From contig NZ_CP056775.1 of the NCBI RefSeq assembly GCF_016894445.1, forward strand, positions 2,730,001-2,794,000: 64,000 nucleotides of DNA, written 5' to 3'. Positions 34,339 to 43,101 of this stretch are shown here, piece after piece. A program made the position numbers and the translations under genes. A model generated the notes under the pieces. The model was not told the origin of the DNA, searched no databases, and saw nothing but the letters and a program-made list of their open reading frames with translations. Numbering within the stretch: position 1 is the first letter of the stretch; every line of letters starts with the position of its first letter. Source of the stretch: Dyadobacter sandarakinus. GTDB lineage: Bacteria > Bacteroidota > Bacteroidia > Cytophagales > Spirosomataceae.

Positions 34339-36222
34339 TTACTGCGCCACCACAAACTTCCGAGTCGATTCCGTACCGTCCGTAAGGGTTACTTTGATAA
34401 AGTACAAGCCTGGTTTAAGCATTTTGGTATTGATATCCTGAGCAGGTTTGATTCCTGAGCTGTAAAGTGCCTTGCCCTGGCTGTTGAGAATTTGCAAACC
34501 TTTTACTTTCGACCAGTCTGCTGCTTTCAGATGGATGGTCTCTGCTGCCGGATTAGGATAAACGGTGACTTTAAACTCCTCCTCAAACTTCACATGCCGG
34601 ATCTTGCTGTAAGCAGAAGTTCCGTCCGCATCAACCATTTTAAGACGGTACAGGTTATCGGATCCCAACACAGGGGTTGTGTGTGTATAGTGGTAAACGT
34701 TCAAACTTTTACTCTCCCCTTGTGCATGAATTATAGCTAGGTTTGTCCATGCTTTTCCATTAAAACTATGCTGTAGTTCAAAATGGTCACTATTGGTTTC
34801 GGAAGTGGTCTGCCAGGTCAGCAGTGTGGTTTCTGCCTCTTTGCCGGCCGAAAAGGATTGAAGGGTTACGGGCAGCGGGGGCAGCTCGTCGACCAGCTTG
34901 AATACCCAAATGTCACGTACTCCTTTTGGATCTTCGGACTTAAAGTTATTTTTGGGCGAGCTCGAATTTCCTGTCACAATGTAGCCGCCATCCGAGGCCG
35001 GCAATATGGATAATGCAACGTCATAGCCAGCACCGCCGATCGTTTTATCCCATTGGGTAGCACCATTGGAATCGAGCTTCACGATCCACATATCCCCATC
35101 CCCGCCAAACCCCGGTTCTGTTTTGTCCTTGCCCGGATCCACTGAATCGGATATTCCCACCGCTACCACTCCCCCGTCTGCTGTTTCTGTCAAGCTGTAC
35201 AAAAAATCGTCGCCATAGGTTAAGTCTTCTTCCTCATATACAAGACTCCCCAATACACGATCCCAGATTTTATTCGCGGCCGAGTCGGTCTTGATAATCC
35301 AATAATCAAAAATAGATGCATCTTCAGACTGATCGCCAGATGCTCTCCCCGAGGTATATCCTGCGAGCAGAAAACCGCCATCCCTGGACTGCTTAATGTC
35401 GAGCAGTCGTGATTGATCTTCGCCTCTCAAGTGTCGGTACCACATCTTGTTTCCAGCTGAGTCTACCCTCATCATATTAAAGCGATCCCCATTACTTTCA
35501 TAATTATGATCGCTGCTAATCAGTAATCCGCCGTCAGAAAGGATTTGAGATGTAATTGGAGAAAACAATCCGCCAGTACCTACAACTTTATCCCAGAGCT
35601 TTACTCCCTTGGAGGACAGCTTTACAATCCATCCCTCCTGGACATTTTCATTAATTGGATCATCCGTTTTATCACCATTTGGAGTGCCACTTGTGGCACA
35701 CACCAACAAATAACCTCCGCCAACTGCCTCGTGTATTCCTGCAATTCGATCGTAGTCATCGTTTCCGATTGTCCGGTCCCATTCCTTGTTGCCCAACGAA
35801 TCGATTTTTACAATCCAATTATCCTGTGCAGGGCTAAATGCCCCCGTTTTTACCGGTTCCGATTTGTCACCACCCATGCCGGATTGCGAGCCTCCTCCTA
35901 GTATGTAGCCACCATCTGATGTGGGCGCAGCCACTGTAAGGAAATCATCTGCTGAGCCGCCAAAGGTTTTGTCCCACTGCTTATTGCCATTTTTGTCAAT
36001 CTTGATGACCCAATAATCGACACCGCCGCGTCCGTCTTCAGTTTTATCAAATCCGGCATTCGCGCCGGATTGAGCGGCGAGCAGGTAGCCACCATCTTTG
36101 GATGGGACTGCTTTGATGAATGACCCAATCCCGAAAGTCTTGTCCCATTCCACAGCAGGAGTTTGTGCAACAGCAACAGCTGCCAGAAAGAAAAAGATAA
36201 CGTTGAGTAAAATGTATTTCAT
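34339..36222 (-). CDS. T9SS-exported seven-repeat propeller protein
   Basis: A 627-residue exported protein (signal ending VAVAQ). Seven repeats (about 24-450) carry DGGYLL/GGG turns and (D/Y)(Y/N)WI(V/I)K strands and close with WDKT/WDRT; one is degenerate (WYRHLRG). A fibronectin-like spacer follows (about 455-545; LPVTLQSFSAGKEAETTLLT, DHFELQHSFNGKAW), then a T9SS sorting domain (about 550-627, YPNPAAETIHLK). The protein at 59077 has exactly the same length and order, so the two are recent paralogues. It lies 189 bases downstream of the L-domain/malectin gene at 36412 on the same strand, but has its own copy of the shared upstream element. Confidence 0.88.
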   Translation of the reverse strand: MKYILLNVIFFFLAAVAVAQTPAVEWDKTFGIGSFIKAVPSKDGGYLLAAQSGANAGFDKTEDGRGGVDYWVIKIDKNGNKQWDKTFGGSADDFLTVAAPTSDGGYILGGGSQSGMGGDKSEPVKTGAFSPAQDNWIVKIDSLGNKEWDRTIGNDDYDRIAGIHEAVGGGYLLVCATSGTPNGDKTDDPINENVQEGWIVKLSSKGVKLWDKVVGTGGLFSPITSQILSDGGLLISSDHNYESNGDRFNMMRVDSAGNKMWYRHLRGEDQSRLLDIKQSRDGGFLLAGYTSGRASGDQSEDASIFDYWIIKTDSAANKIWDRVLGSLVYEEEDLTYGDDFLYSLTETADGGVVAVGISDSVDPGKDKTEPGFGGDGDMWIVKLDSNGATQWDKTIGGAGYDVALSILPASDGGYIVTGNSSSPKNNFKSEDPKGVRDIWVFKLVDELPPLPVTLQSFSAGKEAETTLLTWQTTSETNSDHFELQHSFNGKAWTNLAIIHAQGESKSLNVYHYTHTTPVLGSDNLYRLKMVDADGTSAYSKIRHVKFEEEFKVTVYPNPAAETIHLKAADWSKVKGLQILNSQGKALYSSGIKPAQDINTKMLKPGLYFIKVTLTDGTESTRKFVVAQ

Positions 36223-36255
36223 GGCTGTTAGTTCAGAATGTTTGATCTTAATTCA

Positions 36256-36283
36256 ATTGAACCGAACGTTGGTGCAGATACTG
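36256..36283 (-). promoter_or_regulatory. Bipartite T9SS-family upstream element (CAGTATC-N14-GTTCAAT)
   Basis: On the minus strand CAGTATC (36283-36277) is followed after exactly 14 nt by GTTCAAT (36262-36256), 33 nt before the start codon. The second block deviates at two positions from GTCTAAT. Confidence 0.5.
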
Positions 36284-36339
36284 TCAGGAAGGGCAGCATT
36301 TTTGAAAAATTGCCGGATCTAATGCAGGCTTGTGAGGAA

Positions 36340-36372
36340 AGAAGCCGCCTACCCTGCTGACAGACGGCTTCT
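36340..36372 (-). terminator. Hairpin after the L-domain/malectin gene
   Basis: AGAAGCCG pairs with CGGCTTCT across a 17-nt loop, followed on the minus strand by TTCC. The T-run is weak, so termination may be partial. Confidence 0.5.
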
Positions 36373-36411
36373 ATGGGTTTAAAGATTACTTTACTAATCT
36401 GGTCGAACCGC

Positions 36412-38580
36412 TCACTTCGCGATGATCATCTTGACGACCTCTGCAAATGCGTCCGATTTTATTTTCAATAAATAAACACCTGCATTCAGTGACCGACCAG
36501 CCAGATTGACTCCTGCATCTTCGCCGGGACGGCTATTTTGCGGTGCCGGAATCGCGTGGCTATTCCCGGCTGCATCAAACATTTCAAATGTAATTGGCCC
36601 GGCATGTTCCGGCGAAAGTGAAACCGTAAAGTGGTCTTTTACCGGATTCGGGAAAACCGTTGAATGCTGTTCTTCCTGTATCTCTGCCACAACTTCCTCC
36701 TGACCAAGTCTGGCACTACTGTTTGGAGTCTGGACGACATTTGTAGTCTGATAAATGAGCTGCGGCGGATTGGTGCCTGCTTCCTTGCTGTTAAAAACTA
36801 CCTCCGTGCTACTTTTGTTAGGATCATTTAAAAGAAAGCTTACCGATACATCACCGGATTGGCGCTGTGCATTTACATAGCTGGTCACATCAATTTCGTG
36901 ATATTTATAAACATCATTCACTGCTGCAGACCCCAGCGACGAAGTGGATGCGGCAGGCGCATTGTCTCCGGTGATGGCCTGTTCCGTCCAGCTATCATTG
37001 TTGACGCCATACGCGTGAATGGCAATGCTTGTATTGTTTTCATTGTTATGCCCATAGATGCGCAGCTTGGCTGAGGTAATCACGGCTTTCCCAGTTGGCA
37101 GTTGAAATTTAAGGTAAGATAACCTGTTGGCATTTTGATTGCCTCCGCTGGGTACTTGCTTGACGCTCAGACGGGCGGTCGAGACATAGTTACTATTGCT
37201 ATAAACCCCTCCGCTTACAAGGCCGTCCGCAAGCGGGATCAACGTTGGGCTTGCCGTAACTTCGATGGCCGCAACTCTTGGAAGATCTGCTGCTCCGGTA
37301 AGAAAGTCTATGTTAAGTACGCCGTTCGTGACGGTGACCGGAAAGGTGAGCTGAACCGCACGCAATGCGCCGCCCGCCTCGGTAAAGATGTCGTAATTGG
37401 TCAGTTTGCGGCTACCTTCTATGTTGACATTAAACTGCCTGCTGCCGGCGCCACCTTTCTTACCCGGAGCACCAAAGTAGGTTTCGGCAAAGTGCAAAGT
37501 CACGTTCACCTGATCATTGACCACCGGAATGTTGTAGCTGAAAGAAGGCGAGCAGCGGCCCGAGCGGTAAAGCACATCATTGGTCGTATTCAAAATATCG
37601 CCTGATGCAATGGAGCTGGTGCGGTCGATGCCGGCGTAATATTGATCTGCGACAAACAGTTTTTGGGTAGCGGTCGTAAAATCCGGACCGCCTGCATTGA
37701 TGCGCACCAGCGTCTGCGGCATACAAGCGGTAGACATCCTGACTTCCTGGTTAGAGGTACAGCCAGCAGCGTTCCCGGAGATGGTAATCTGATCAAACGC
37801 AGCCCTTGCACAAACGATCCCGATGGCACAGTCTGAAAGAAGGGGATTATTGGTAATAGTGATATGTGATACGGTTTTAAGCTGAGCAAGCTCCGAAATG
37901 CTGGTCAGTGCCGTATTCTCGGTAATCTCAATCCTGTCATCTGCAATTTCAAGCCGTTCAAGCCCTTTTAAACTTTTGAGACTCTTGTTTTTGCCTATGT
38001 AGAACGGCGAATTTACCTCTTTGAGTCTTCTCAGGCCGTTTAGATCCACGAGCTTATCGTTTAATCCTATTGAAACACCCCGTACCCGGGTAACATTGTT
38101 CAGGCCGTTCAAACTGGTCAGTGCAGGATTTGAGCCAATCGACATACTGCCAAGAATCCGGGTCATGCCTCTCAGGCCCTCCAAACTCGTGAGCCTTTGA
38201 TGTTCCACAACCCTGATGCTTCCTTGCAAGCTCACCAAATGCTGAAGACCTTCCAGATTGAGCAGGCTGTCATTGTCTTCAATGTTGATGGACGCATCTA
38301 TTTGCGTCAGCGAAGACAAGCCTTCAATGCTCTTAAGCCTTGGATTATAGTTGATCTTAAGTGACCTGTTGATCCGGGTTATACCACGCAGTCCGTCCAG
38401 GTTAGTGATGCTGGATGAACTAATCTCCAGATCGCTGGTGATGACCGTGCAACCTGGATAAGAAGTGCTGAAATTGTCAACATCTGCCTGCGTTTTCAAT
38501 ACGGGAACGCTGCATGTCTGCGACCAGGCCGGGATGGTTGAACCGGCCAGCAGTAAAACGAGTTGTAAAATCCTTTTCAT
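36412..38580 (-). CDS. T9SS-exported L-domain, malectin, DNRLRE protein
   Basis: A 722-residue exported protein (signal ending PAWSQ). Mature residues open with TCSVPVLKTQADVDNF, then a leucine-rich receptor-L-like region (about 22-285) of roughly 24-residue turns such as LTSLNGLNNVTRVRGVSIG. A malectin-like domain (about 291-450, VRINAGGPDFTT, HFAETYFGAPGKKGG), a DNRLRE/CBM96-like domain (about 455-610, NNDSWTEQ) and a T9SS sorting domain (about 640-722, FPNPVKDHFTVSL) follow. The combination of leucine-rich and malectin modules resembles plant receptor ectodomains, probably by convergence. Glycan or protein binding at the cell surface is the likely role. It is the upstream partner of the propeller gene at 34339 and carries the shared upstream element. 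Confidence 0.87.
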   Translation of the reverse strand: MKRILQLVLLLAGSTIPAWSQTCSVPVLKTQADVDNFSTSYPGCTVITSDLEISSSSITNLDGLRGITRINRSLKINYNPRLKSIEGLSSLTQIDASINIEDNDSLLNLEGLQHLVSLQGSIRVVEHQRLTSLEGLRGMTRILGSMSIGSNPALTSLNGLNNVTRVRGVSIGLNDKLVDLNGLRRLKEVNSPFYIGKNKSLKSLKGLERLEIADDRIEITENTALTSISELAQLKTVSHITITNNPLLSDCAIGIVCARAAFDQITISGNAAGCTSNQEVRMSTACMPQTLVRINAGGPDFTTATQKLFVADQYYAGIDRTSSIASGDILNTTNDVLYRSGRCSPSFSYNIPVVNDQVNVTLHFAETYFGAPGKKGGAGSRQFNVNIEGSRKLTNYDIFTEAGGALRAVQLTFPVTVTNGVLNIDFLTGAADLPRVAAIEVTASPTLIPLADGLVSGGVYSNSNYVSTARLSVKQVPSGGNQNANRLSYLKFQLPTGKAVITSAKLRIYGHNNENNTSIAIHAYGVNNDSWTEQAITGDNAPAASTSSLGSAAVNDVYKYHEIDVTSYVNAQRQSGDVSVSFLLNDPNKSSTEVVFNSKEAGTNPPQLIYQTTNVVQTPNSSARLGQEEVVAEIQEEQHSTVFPNPVKDHFTVSLSPEHAGPITFEMFDAAGNSHAIPAPQNSRPGEDAGVNLAGRSLNAGVYLLKIKSDAFAEVVKMIIAK

Positions 38581-38628
38581 ACCATTATTCAGGTGAGGTG
38601 ATTGGTTATGATAGTCTGTTTATCAACC

Positions 38629-38656
38629 ATCAGACATTACCCCAGGCGAGATACTG
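38629..38656 (-). promoter_or_regulatory. Bipartite T9SS-family upstream element (CAGTATC-N14-GTCTGAT)
   Basis: On the minus strand CAGTATC (38656-38650) and GTCTGAT (38635-38629) are separated by 14 nt and lie 48 nt before the start codon. Confidence 0.6.
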
Positions 38657-38701
38657 CCTAAAAGCAAATTAATTTTCAAAGCGCTACTGTCGTAATTCAA
38701 G

Positions 38702-40600
38702 CTACTGCCCTATCACAACTTTTCGCGTCGACTCCGTGCTGTCAGTGAAGGTTATTTTGATAAAATACAAGCCCGGTTTAAGCGACCGGGTACTGATATC
38801 CTGAGATGGCTTGTTCTCAGAACTATAAAAAGTTTTACCCTGACTATTGAAAATTTGCAGGCCTTTTACTTTCGACCAGTCGGCAACTTTCAAATGGATG
38901 GTCTCGGCTGCCGGGTTGGGATAAACGGATACTGTAAATCCCTCCTCAAACTCCACATGCTGGATCTTGCTGTAAGCAAACGATCCGTCCGCATCGACCA
39001 TTTTGAGCCGGTACAAATTATCTGATCCTGACACAGGGGCTGTGTGTGCATAGTGGTAACTGTTAAGCCCCGAACTCTCCCCCTGTGCATGAATGCTTGT
39101 CAGCACTGTCCAGTCTTTACCATCCAGGCTGTGCTGTATTTCGAAGTGGTCACTGTTGGTTTCTAAGGTAGTTTCCCAAGCCAGCAGTGCAGTTTCTCCC
39201 TCTTTAAGTGCTGAGAAGCTTTTTAAGGTTACAGGCAGAGGATTTTCCGGCGCAAGCTTTACAATCCAATAGCTTGAAAATCCTTTGTACCCTGAAGATT
39301 TGTCCCCCCCGGCACCGGAGTAGGAAGTACCACCCAGCACATACCCCTGGTCGCTCGTTTCCTGTAAAGAAAAAATTGCATCGGCCTCGTTGCCACCTAT
39401 GGTTTTATCCCAAACCTTGGATCCATCCGGATTAACTTTGACAACCCAGAAATCGTAACCGCCTCTCGAATTTTCCGTTTTGTCCCCGCCCGAAACCGAA
39501 TTAGAACTGCCTCCTGCTACGTAATTTCCGTCAGCATTGGCGTACAGGGAGTACAGGTCATCATTGCCCGCACCGCCCAAGGTTTTGTCCCATTGAACGC
39601 TTCCGCTTTCACTTAGTTTGACGATCCAGAAATCGCGCAAACCCCTGTTACTTTCGGTTTTTTCGCTTCCAATCCCTGAATTTGACGTTCCGCCAACCAG
39701 GTACCCGCCGTCAGAGGTAGCTACGATTGAGCGTGCTTCATCGTTAGCTCCCGATCCCAGGGTTTTATCCCAGATCACCTGCCCGGCTGCATTTAATTTA
39801 ACAACCCAGTAATCCAGCTGCCCCCTGGTATTTTCAGACTTATTGCCACCTGCAGCTGAGCTGGAACTGCCCGCAAGCACATAGCTGCCGTCTGTTGTCT
39901 GGATCAATGAAGCCAGCAAATCCTCCCCTTCTGAACCGATTGTCCTGTCCCATTCCAGATTTCCTGCTGCATCCAGCTTTACAATCCAATAATCATTCAA
40001 CCCTTTTGAATTTTCTGATTTATCAGAAGCAGTATTCGAAGTTGAGCGGCCGCCAAGGAGGTAACCCCCGTCGAGGGTCTGTGTCAATGTTGTCAGTTGT
40101 GATTCATTATTGCCGCCCAGGGTCCTGTCCCATGCAATTGAACCGTTGGAAGTAACTTTAACCACCCAGAAACTCGAAGTTCCTTTCAGGTCTTCACTCC
40201 GGTTTCCATTGGCTGCACCAAGGTTTAACTCGGAGGTACCGTACCCGCCCAGGATGTATCCTCCGTCAGCGGTTTGTTTTACGATACTAAACTCCTCAAC
40301 ACCGTTGGTTCCGATGGTCCTGTCCCAGACCTTGGTGCCGTCGGGTAAAGTTTTTATGATCCAATAGTCGGGGTAATTCGTATTCCCTCTGTGATTTTCG
40401 GTCTTATCACCGATGGCTGACGAATTGGAAAAGCCGCCTGCAATAAAGCCGCCGTCATTGGTTTGCTGCAATGATCTCAGGTTGCTGTTATCGTCGCCGC
40501 CGAATGAAACATCCCATTGGATTGCGGGCTGGGCCAAAAGACTGGCTGATGAAGCGATCCCGAAGGCCGATAAGCTTAACTGAAGCAGAAATTTTCTCAT
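38702..40600 (-). CDS. T9SS-exported seven-repeat propeller protein
   Basis: A 632-residue exported protein (signal ending SLLAQ). Seven regular repeats (about 24-452) alternate WD(K/R)T(L/I)G, (Q/T)xDGGY(I/L)xGG and (D/S)(Y/F)W(I/V)VK blocks, with a GGDKSENSRG-type loop. A fibronectin-like spacer (about 458-548; LPVTLKSFSALKEGE, DHFEIQHSLDGKDW) and a T9SS sorting domain (about 553-632, YPNPAAETIHLK, ending RKVVIGQ) follow. The spacer and sorting domain are close to those of the genes at 34339 and 59077. The last codons also match a remnant at 63482-63541. This is the first of three same-strand genes of the family. Confidence 0.88.
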   Translation of the reverse strand: MRKFLLQLSLSAFGIASSASLLAQPAIQWDVSFGGDDNSNLRSLQQTNDGGFIAGGFSNSSAIGDKTENHRGNTNYPDYWIIKTLPDGTKVWDRTIGTNGVEEFSIVKQTADGGYILGGYGTSELNLGAANGNRSEDLKGTSSFWVVKVTSNGSIAWDRTLGGNNESQLTTLTQTLDGGYLLGGRSTSNTASDKSENSKGLNDYWIVKLDAAGNLEWDRTIGSEGEDLLASLIQTTDGSYVLAGSSSSAAGGNKSENTRGQLDYWVVKLNAAGQVIWDKTLGSGANDEARSIVATSDGGYLVGGTSNSGIGSEKTESNRGLRDFWIVKLSESGSVQWDKTLGGAGNDDLYSLYANADGNYVAGGSSNSVSGGDKTENSRGGYDFWVVKVNPDGSKVWDKTIGGNEADAIFSLQETSDQGYVLGGTSYSGAGGDKSSGYKGFSSYWIVKLAPENPLPVTLKSFSALKEGETALLAWETTLETNSDHFEIQHSLDGKDWTVLTSIHAQGESSGLNSYHYAHTAPVSGSDNLYRLKMVDADGSFAYSKIQHVEFEEGFTVSVYPNPAAETIHLKVADWSKVKGLQIFNSQGKTFYSSENKPSQDISTRSLKPGLYFIKITFTDSTESTRKVVIGQ

Positions 40601-40643
40601 AGGTCGTTAGATGTTGAGTATGTAAAATGAGCGTACATTCCCT

Positions 40644-40671
40644 ATTAGACACCAGCTGGCGGCTGATACTG
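40644..40671 (-). promoter_or_regulatory. Bipartite T9SS-family upstream element (CAGTATC-N14-GTCTAAT)
   Basis: On the minus strand CAGTATC (40671-40665) and GTCTAAT (40650-40644) are 14 nt apart and lie 43 nt before the start codon. An AAAATATTTT tract precedes the first block, as it does in similar form at 63401. Confidence 0.6.
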
Positions 40672-40816
40672 CCTGGCGGGAAAATATTTTCAAACGTCCT
40701 GATTTACCATTTCATTCACTTCATTGGTCCGCTATTGTTATAATGAAGAAGTAAAGCAATGAGAACAGCAGCAGTGCCAGGATTGGGATCAGGTTCCCTT
40801 TTTATTAAAATAACCG

Positions 40817-41299
40817 ATGTCAGACAAACCTTCTTATCTGGATTTCAACAGTCAGGCTTACGAGTGGAAGCCGGACATTGATTACAAGCAGCATCCGGAA
40901 CTTTACCGGGTTGGCAAAGGTGAACAGGGCGTGCTCATCTGTGAACCTTACAAATCCGAGATCGGACAGTTCTGGCGTTTCAAAACGGAAAGCATTGCCG
41001 AAGAAAGCAGCAGCAAAATCTATGAATTGTTCCTGGCTTATGTGGAACATCATGATTTTGTAGGCGCCGATATGGCGCGGAAGTATTTACAAATGGGCTT
41101 CACCCGCGCGCGGCGTTACGCCAATTATAAGGGAGGAAAGAAATACGATAAAGACAAGGATTACGCACTGCTGGAAAAAGGGACCGGGCAGCAGGAAAAG
41201 GCGAAAGCGGCCGCTGTGTTCTATTCGAGGTGGAAGCAGGCAGAAAGCAATGCGCTGTATGCGCAAATGAAAAAGGATTGGAAAAGCAGGCTTGGCTGA
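40817..41299 (+). CDS. DUF4385 family protein
   Basis: A 160-residue cytoplasmic protein with the conserved DUF4385 core: HPELYRVGKGEQGVLICEPY, YKSEIGQFWRFKTESIAEES and DFVGADMARKYLQMGFTRAR, then YANYKGGKKYDK. It has no signal or membrane segment. The function of the family is unknown; members occur in phages and bacteria, which I state from memory of the family and not from this sequence. It is a single gene between the T9SS block and an SDR. Confidence 0.85.
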   Translation: MSDKPSYLDFNSQAYEWKPDIDYKQHPELYRVGKGEQGVLICEPYKSEIGQFWRFKTESIAEESSSKIYELFLAYVEHHDFVGADMARKYLQMGFTRARRYANYKGGKKYDKDKDYALLEKGTGQQEKAKAAAVFYSRWKQAESNALYAQMKKDWKSRLG

Positions 41300-41408
41300 T
41301 TGAAATTGCCGCTGCCCTGGCTTTCAAAAACCTGCAAGCTTTTCAAAATCAGGGCAGCGGCAACATCTATGATGATTCCGGGGGGATTTTGTGGAGGGTT
41401 GATGAAGG

Positions 41409-42161
41409 CTATAACAGCCCGCCCGAAACCGTAAGCCGCTCTCCCGTCACCCAGCCGGCCTCATCCGACGCGAGGAATACGGCAACTTTTGCAATGTCTT
41501 CCGGCTGACCAATCCGCCCCAATGGTGTGAGGGGAAGCATTTGTTTTTCAATATCTCCGCCGATGATACCCATTTCATGGTTTCCTTCGGTATCGGTCAC
41601 GCCCGGGGCGATGGTGTTGATGCGGATTTTTTTCGGGCCCAGTTCTTTGGCCAATGTTTTGGTGACATTATCAATTCCGGCTTTTGCAGCGGAATACACC
41701 ATGACACCGGGGATGGGATTTTGGCTGACCGTTGAGCTGATATTAATAATGCTCCCGCCTTTCTCGCCAAATAAATTGACGGCCTGCTGGATGGTCAGTA
41801 TCGGCCCCATCAGATGAGTGTTGACCTGCAAATGAAAGCTCTCCTCCGATATCCCGTCCAGCAATTCTATCTTGAAAACACCTGCATTGTTGACCAGAAT
41901 ATCCAGCTGACCATAAAGCTTTACTGTTTCATCCAGCAGCTTTTTGATATTGGCCAAGCTGGAAATATCTGCCTGTACGGCGCTGGCAATGCCGCCATTT
42001 TGTGTGATATCACTGACCACCTTTTCAGCATTCGACTTACCAGATGCATAATTGACAATCACTTTTGCGCCTTCCCTGGCAAATGCTTTTGCAATCCCGG
42101 CACCAATTCCTTTGGATGCACCGGTCACTATGGCAACTTTATCTTTCAATTTCAAGCTCAT
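41409..42161 (-). CDS. Short-chain dehydrogenase/reductase (SDR), glucose-dehydrogenase-like
   Basis: A 250-residue classical SDR. TGASKGIGAGIAKAF is the cofactor loop, NYASGKSNAEKV follows strand 2 (NADP-type), then LVNNAGVF, the catalytic Ser in NISSTVSQ, YSAAKAG with Tyr and Lys, and GWVTGERLTVSGG at the C terminus. The start at 42161 is chosen because it begins MSLKLKDKVAIVTG; the longer frame runs into the divergent promoter. An HxlR-type regulator is divergent 119 bases away with a palindrome between them, a layout in which HxlR proteins sense electrophiles and control oxidoreductases. The substrate is unknown. Confidence 0.92.
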   Translation of the reverse strand: MSLKLKDKVAIVTGASKGIGAGIAKAFAREGAKVIVNYASGKSNAEKVVSDITQNGGIASAVQADISSLANIKKLLDETVKLYGQLDILVNNAGVFKIELLDGISEESFHLQVNTHLMGPILTIQQAVNLFGEKGGSIINISSTVSQNPIPGVMVYSAAKAGIDNVTKTLAKELGPKKIRINTIAPGVTDTEGNHEMGIIGGDIEKQMLPLTPLGRIGQPEDIAKVAVFLASDEAGWVTGERLTVSGGLL

Positions 42162-42215
42162 TTTATTTCTGATTTTAATGAGCTGCAAAGCTAGACGGTA
42201 CATTCTCCTGCGTCA

Positions 42216-42244
42216 AGTATGTACTTTTTTGTATCTTACATACT
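42216..42244. promoter_or_regulatory. Palindromic operator between SDR and HxlR genes
   Basis: AGTATGTA at 42216-42223 and TACATACT at 42237-42244 are perfect inverted repeats across 13 nt, centred between the divergent genes about 50 nt before each start. This suits a dimeric winged-helix regulator of the HxlR family. Confidence 0.65.
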
Positions 42245-42280
42245 ATAAAGAATCTATTGTTGATTATCAGTGATTTAAAA

Positions 42281-42637
42281 ATGAAGAAAACGAAGAAAAT
42301 ATGTCCCGATATGCCGACCTGCTCGGTTGATTATGCATTCAGGCGGATTGGCGGAAAATACAAAGGCAGGATCTTATGGTACCTGCATGAACATTCGATC
42401 CTGCGCTATGGGGAACTGGGCAGGACCTTGCCGGACGTGACAACCAAAATGCTGACGCAAACGCTACGGGAACTGGAAGCCGACAAGCTGATCAGCCGGA
42501 AAGTATACCACGAGGTGCCGCCGAAAGTGGAATATACATTGACCGATGTCGGGCAGGAGCTGATCCCTTTTATTGAACACCTCCGGCAATGGGGAGAGAA
42601 GCAGATCAAAAAGGAAATGGTTGAGGAGGCATCTTAA
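42281..42637 (+). CDS. HxlR-family transcriptional regulator
   Basis: A 118-residue winged-helix regulator. The family hallmarks are a Cys near the N terminus (PTCSVDYAFRRIGGKYKGRI; the redox- or electrophile-sensing Cys in several members), LRYGELGRTLPDVTTKMLTQ as recognition helix and VEYTLTDVGQELIPF as the wing. I chose ATG 42281; an in-frame TTG 24 nt upstream is less likely. It probably represses or activates the divergent SDR gene through the palindrome at 42216-42244. Confidence 0.93.
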   Translation: MKKTKKICPDMPTCSVDYAFRRIGGKYKGRILWYLHEHSILRYGELGRTLPDVTTKMLTQTLRELEADKLISRKVYHEVPPKVEYTLTDVGQELIPFIEHLRQWGEKQIKKEMVEEAS

Positions 42638-42639
42638 AA

Positions 42640-43092
42640 TTGGACGGCGCTGGACAATATACTTTTAATTCATGTTCAGGTTACCAGGTGCTTACAAAGG
42701 CAAAACGCTCAGGTGAAGCCCGCGAGCTCGAAATGTTGGATTTTCTGAATCGAAGTAAGATCAAAACGACCGACAAAACTTTCTACGGAGCAGACCTGCA
42801 TGATAAGACTGGAAGTCTGACCGGTAACAGGCTCGACAAAAGCTTCGCCATTTACGAAATCACATTTTCAAAAGACCTGCATGTAGACACTGTGAAAACC
42901 ATAACCGGTTTCACCCCCGAACTGGACAACCAACTTGGATCAATTTTACGGGAAGCGCATTGGGTTAGTAACCGGATTCTTATCGATGGATTGAAAAACA
43001 CGGTTCCCGCCGGGAGTAAGCTGCTATTTGGGTTCTATTACTATCCAGCACAGGGTAACGATCAGAGTTTTATCAGTGAGTGGGATCTCTAA
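42640..43092 (+). CDS. Hypothetical protein, start uncertain
   Basis: A 150-residue open frame with protein-like composition but no ATG near its beginning: it opens with TTG three bases after the HxlR stop, and the first ATG is at about codon 33. The sequence (EITFSKDLHVDTVKTITGFT, PAGSKLLFGFYYYP) resembles the C-terminal part of exported proteins with a TonB-like fold, but I cannot assign it. It may be the 3' part of a gene that lost its 5' end, or a gene starting at an internal codon. No function is proposed. Confidence 0.4.
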   Translation: MDGAGQYTFNSCSGYQVLTKAKRSGEARELEMLDFLNRSKIKTTDKTFYGADLHDKTGSLTGNRLDKSFAIYEITFSKDLHVDTVKTITGFTPELDNQLGSILREAHWVSNRILIDGLKNTVPAGSKLLFGFYYYPAQGNDQSFISEWDL

Positions 43093-43101
43093 ATCCTATT
43101 G

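Larger units (their letters stand above)
34339..38580 (-). repeat. Segmental duplication, copy 1 (two-gene unit)
   Basis: The pair made of an L-domain/malectin gene (36412-38580) and a propeller gene (34339-36222) recurs in the same order and strand at 59077-63329, with intergenic gaps of 189 and 194 bases. Protein lengths are 722 versus 724 and 627 versus 627. Confidence 0.85.

Noticed and set aside
38702..40600. CRISPR-like or satellite repeat array
   Set aside because: The regular DNA periodicity is in frame and comes from protein repeats; there are no identical short repeats with unique spacers.
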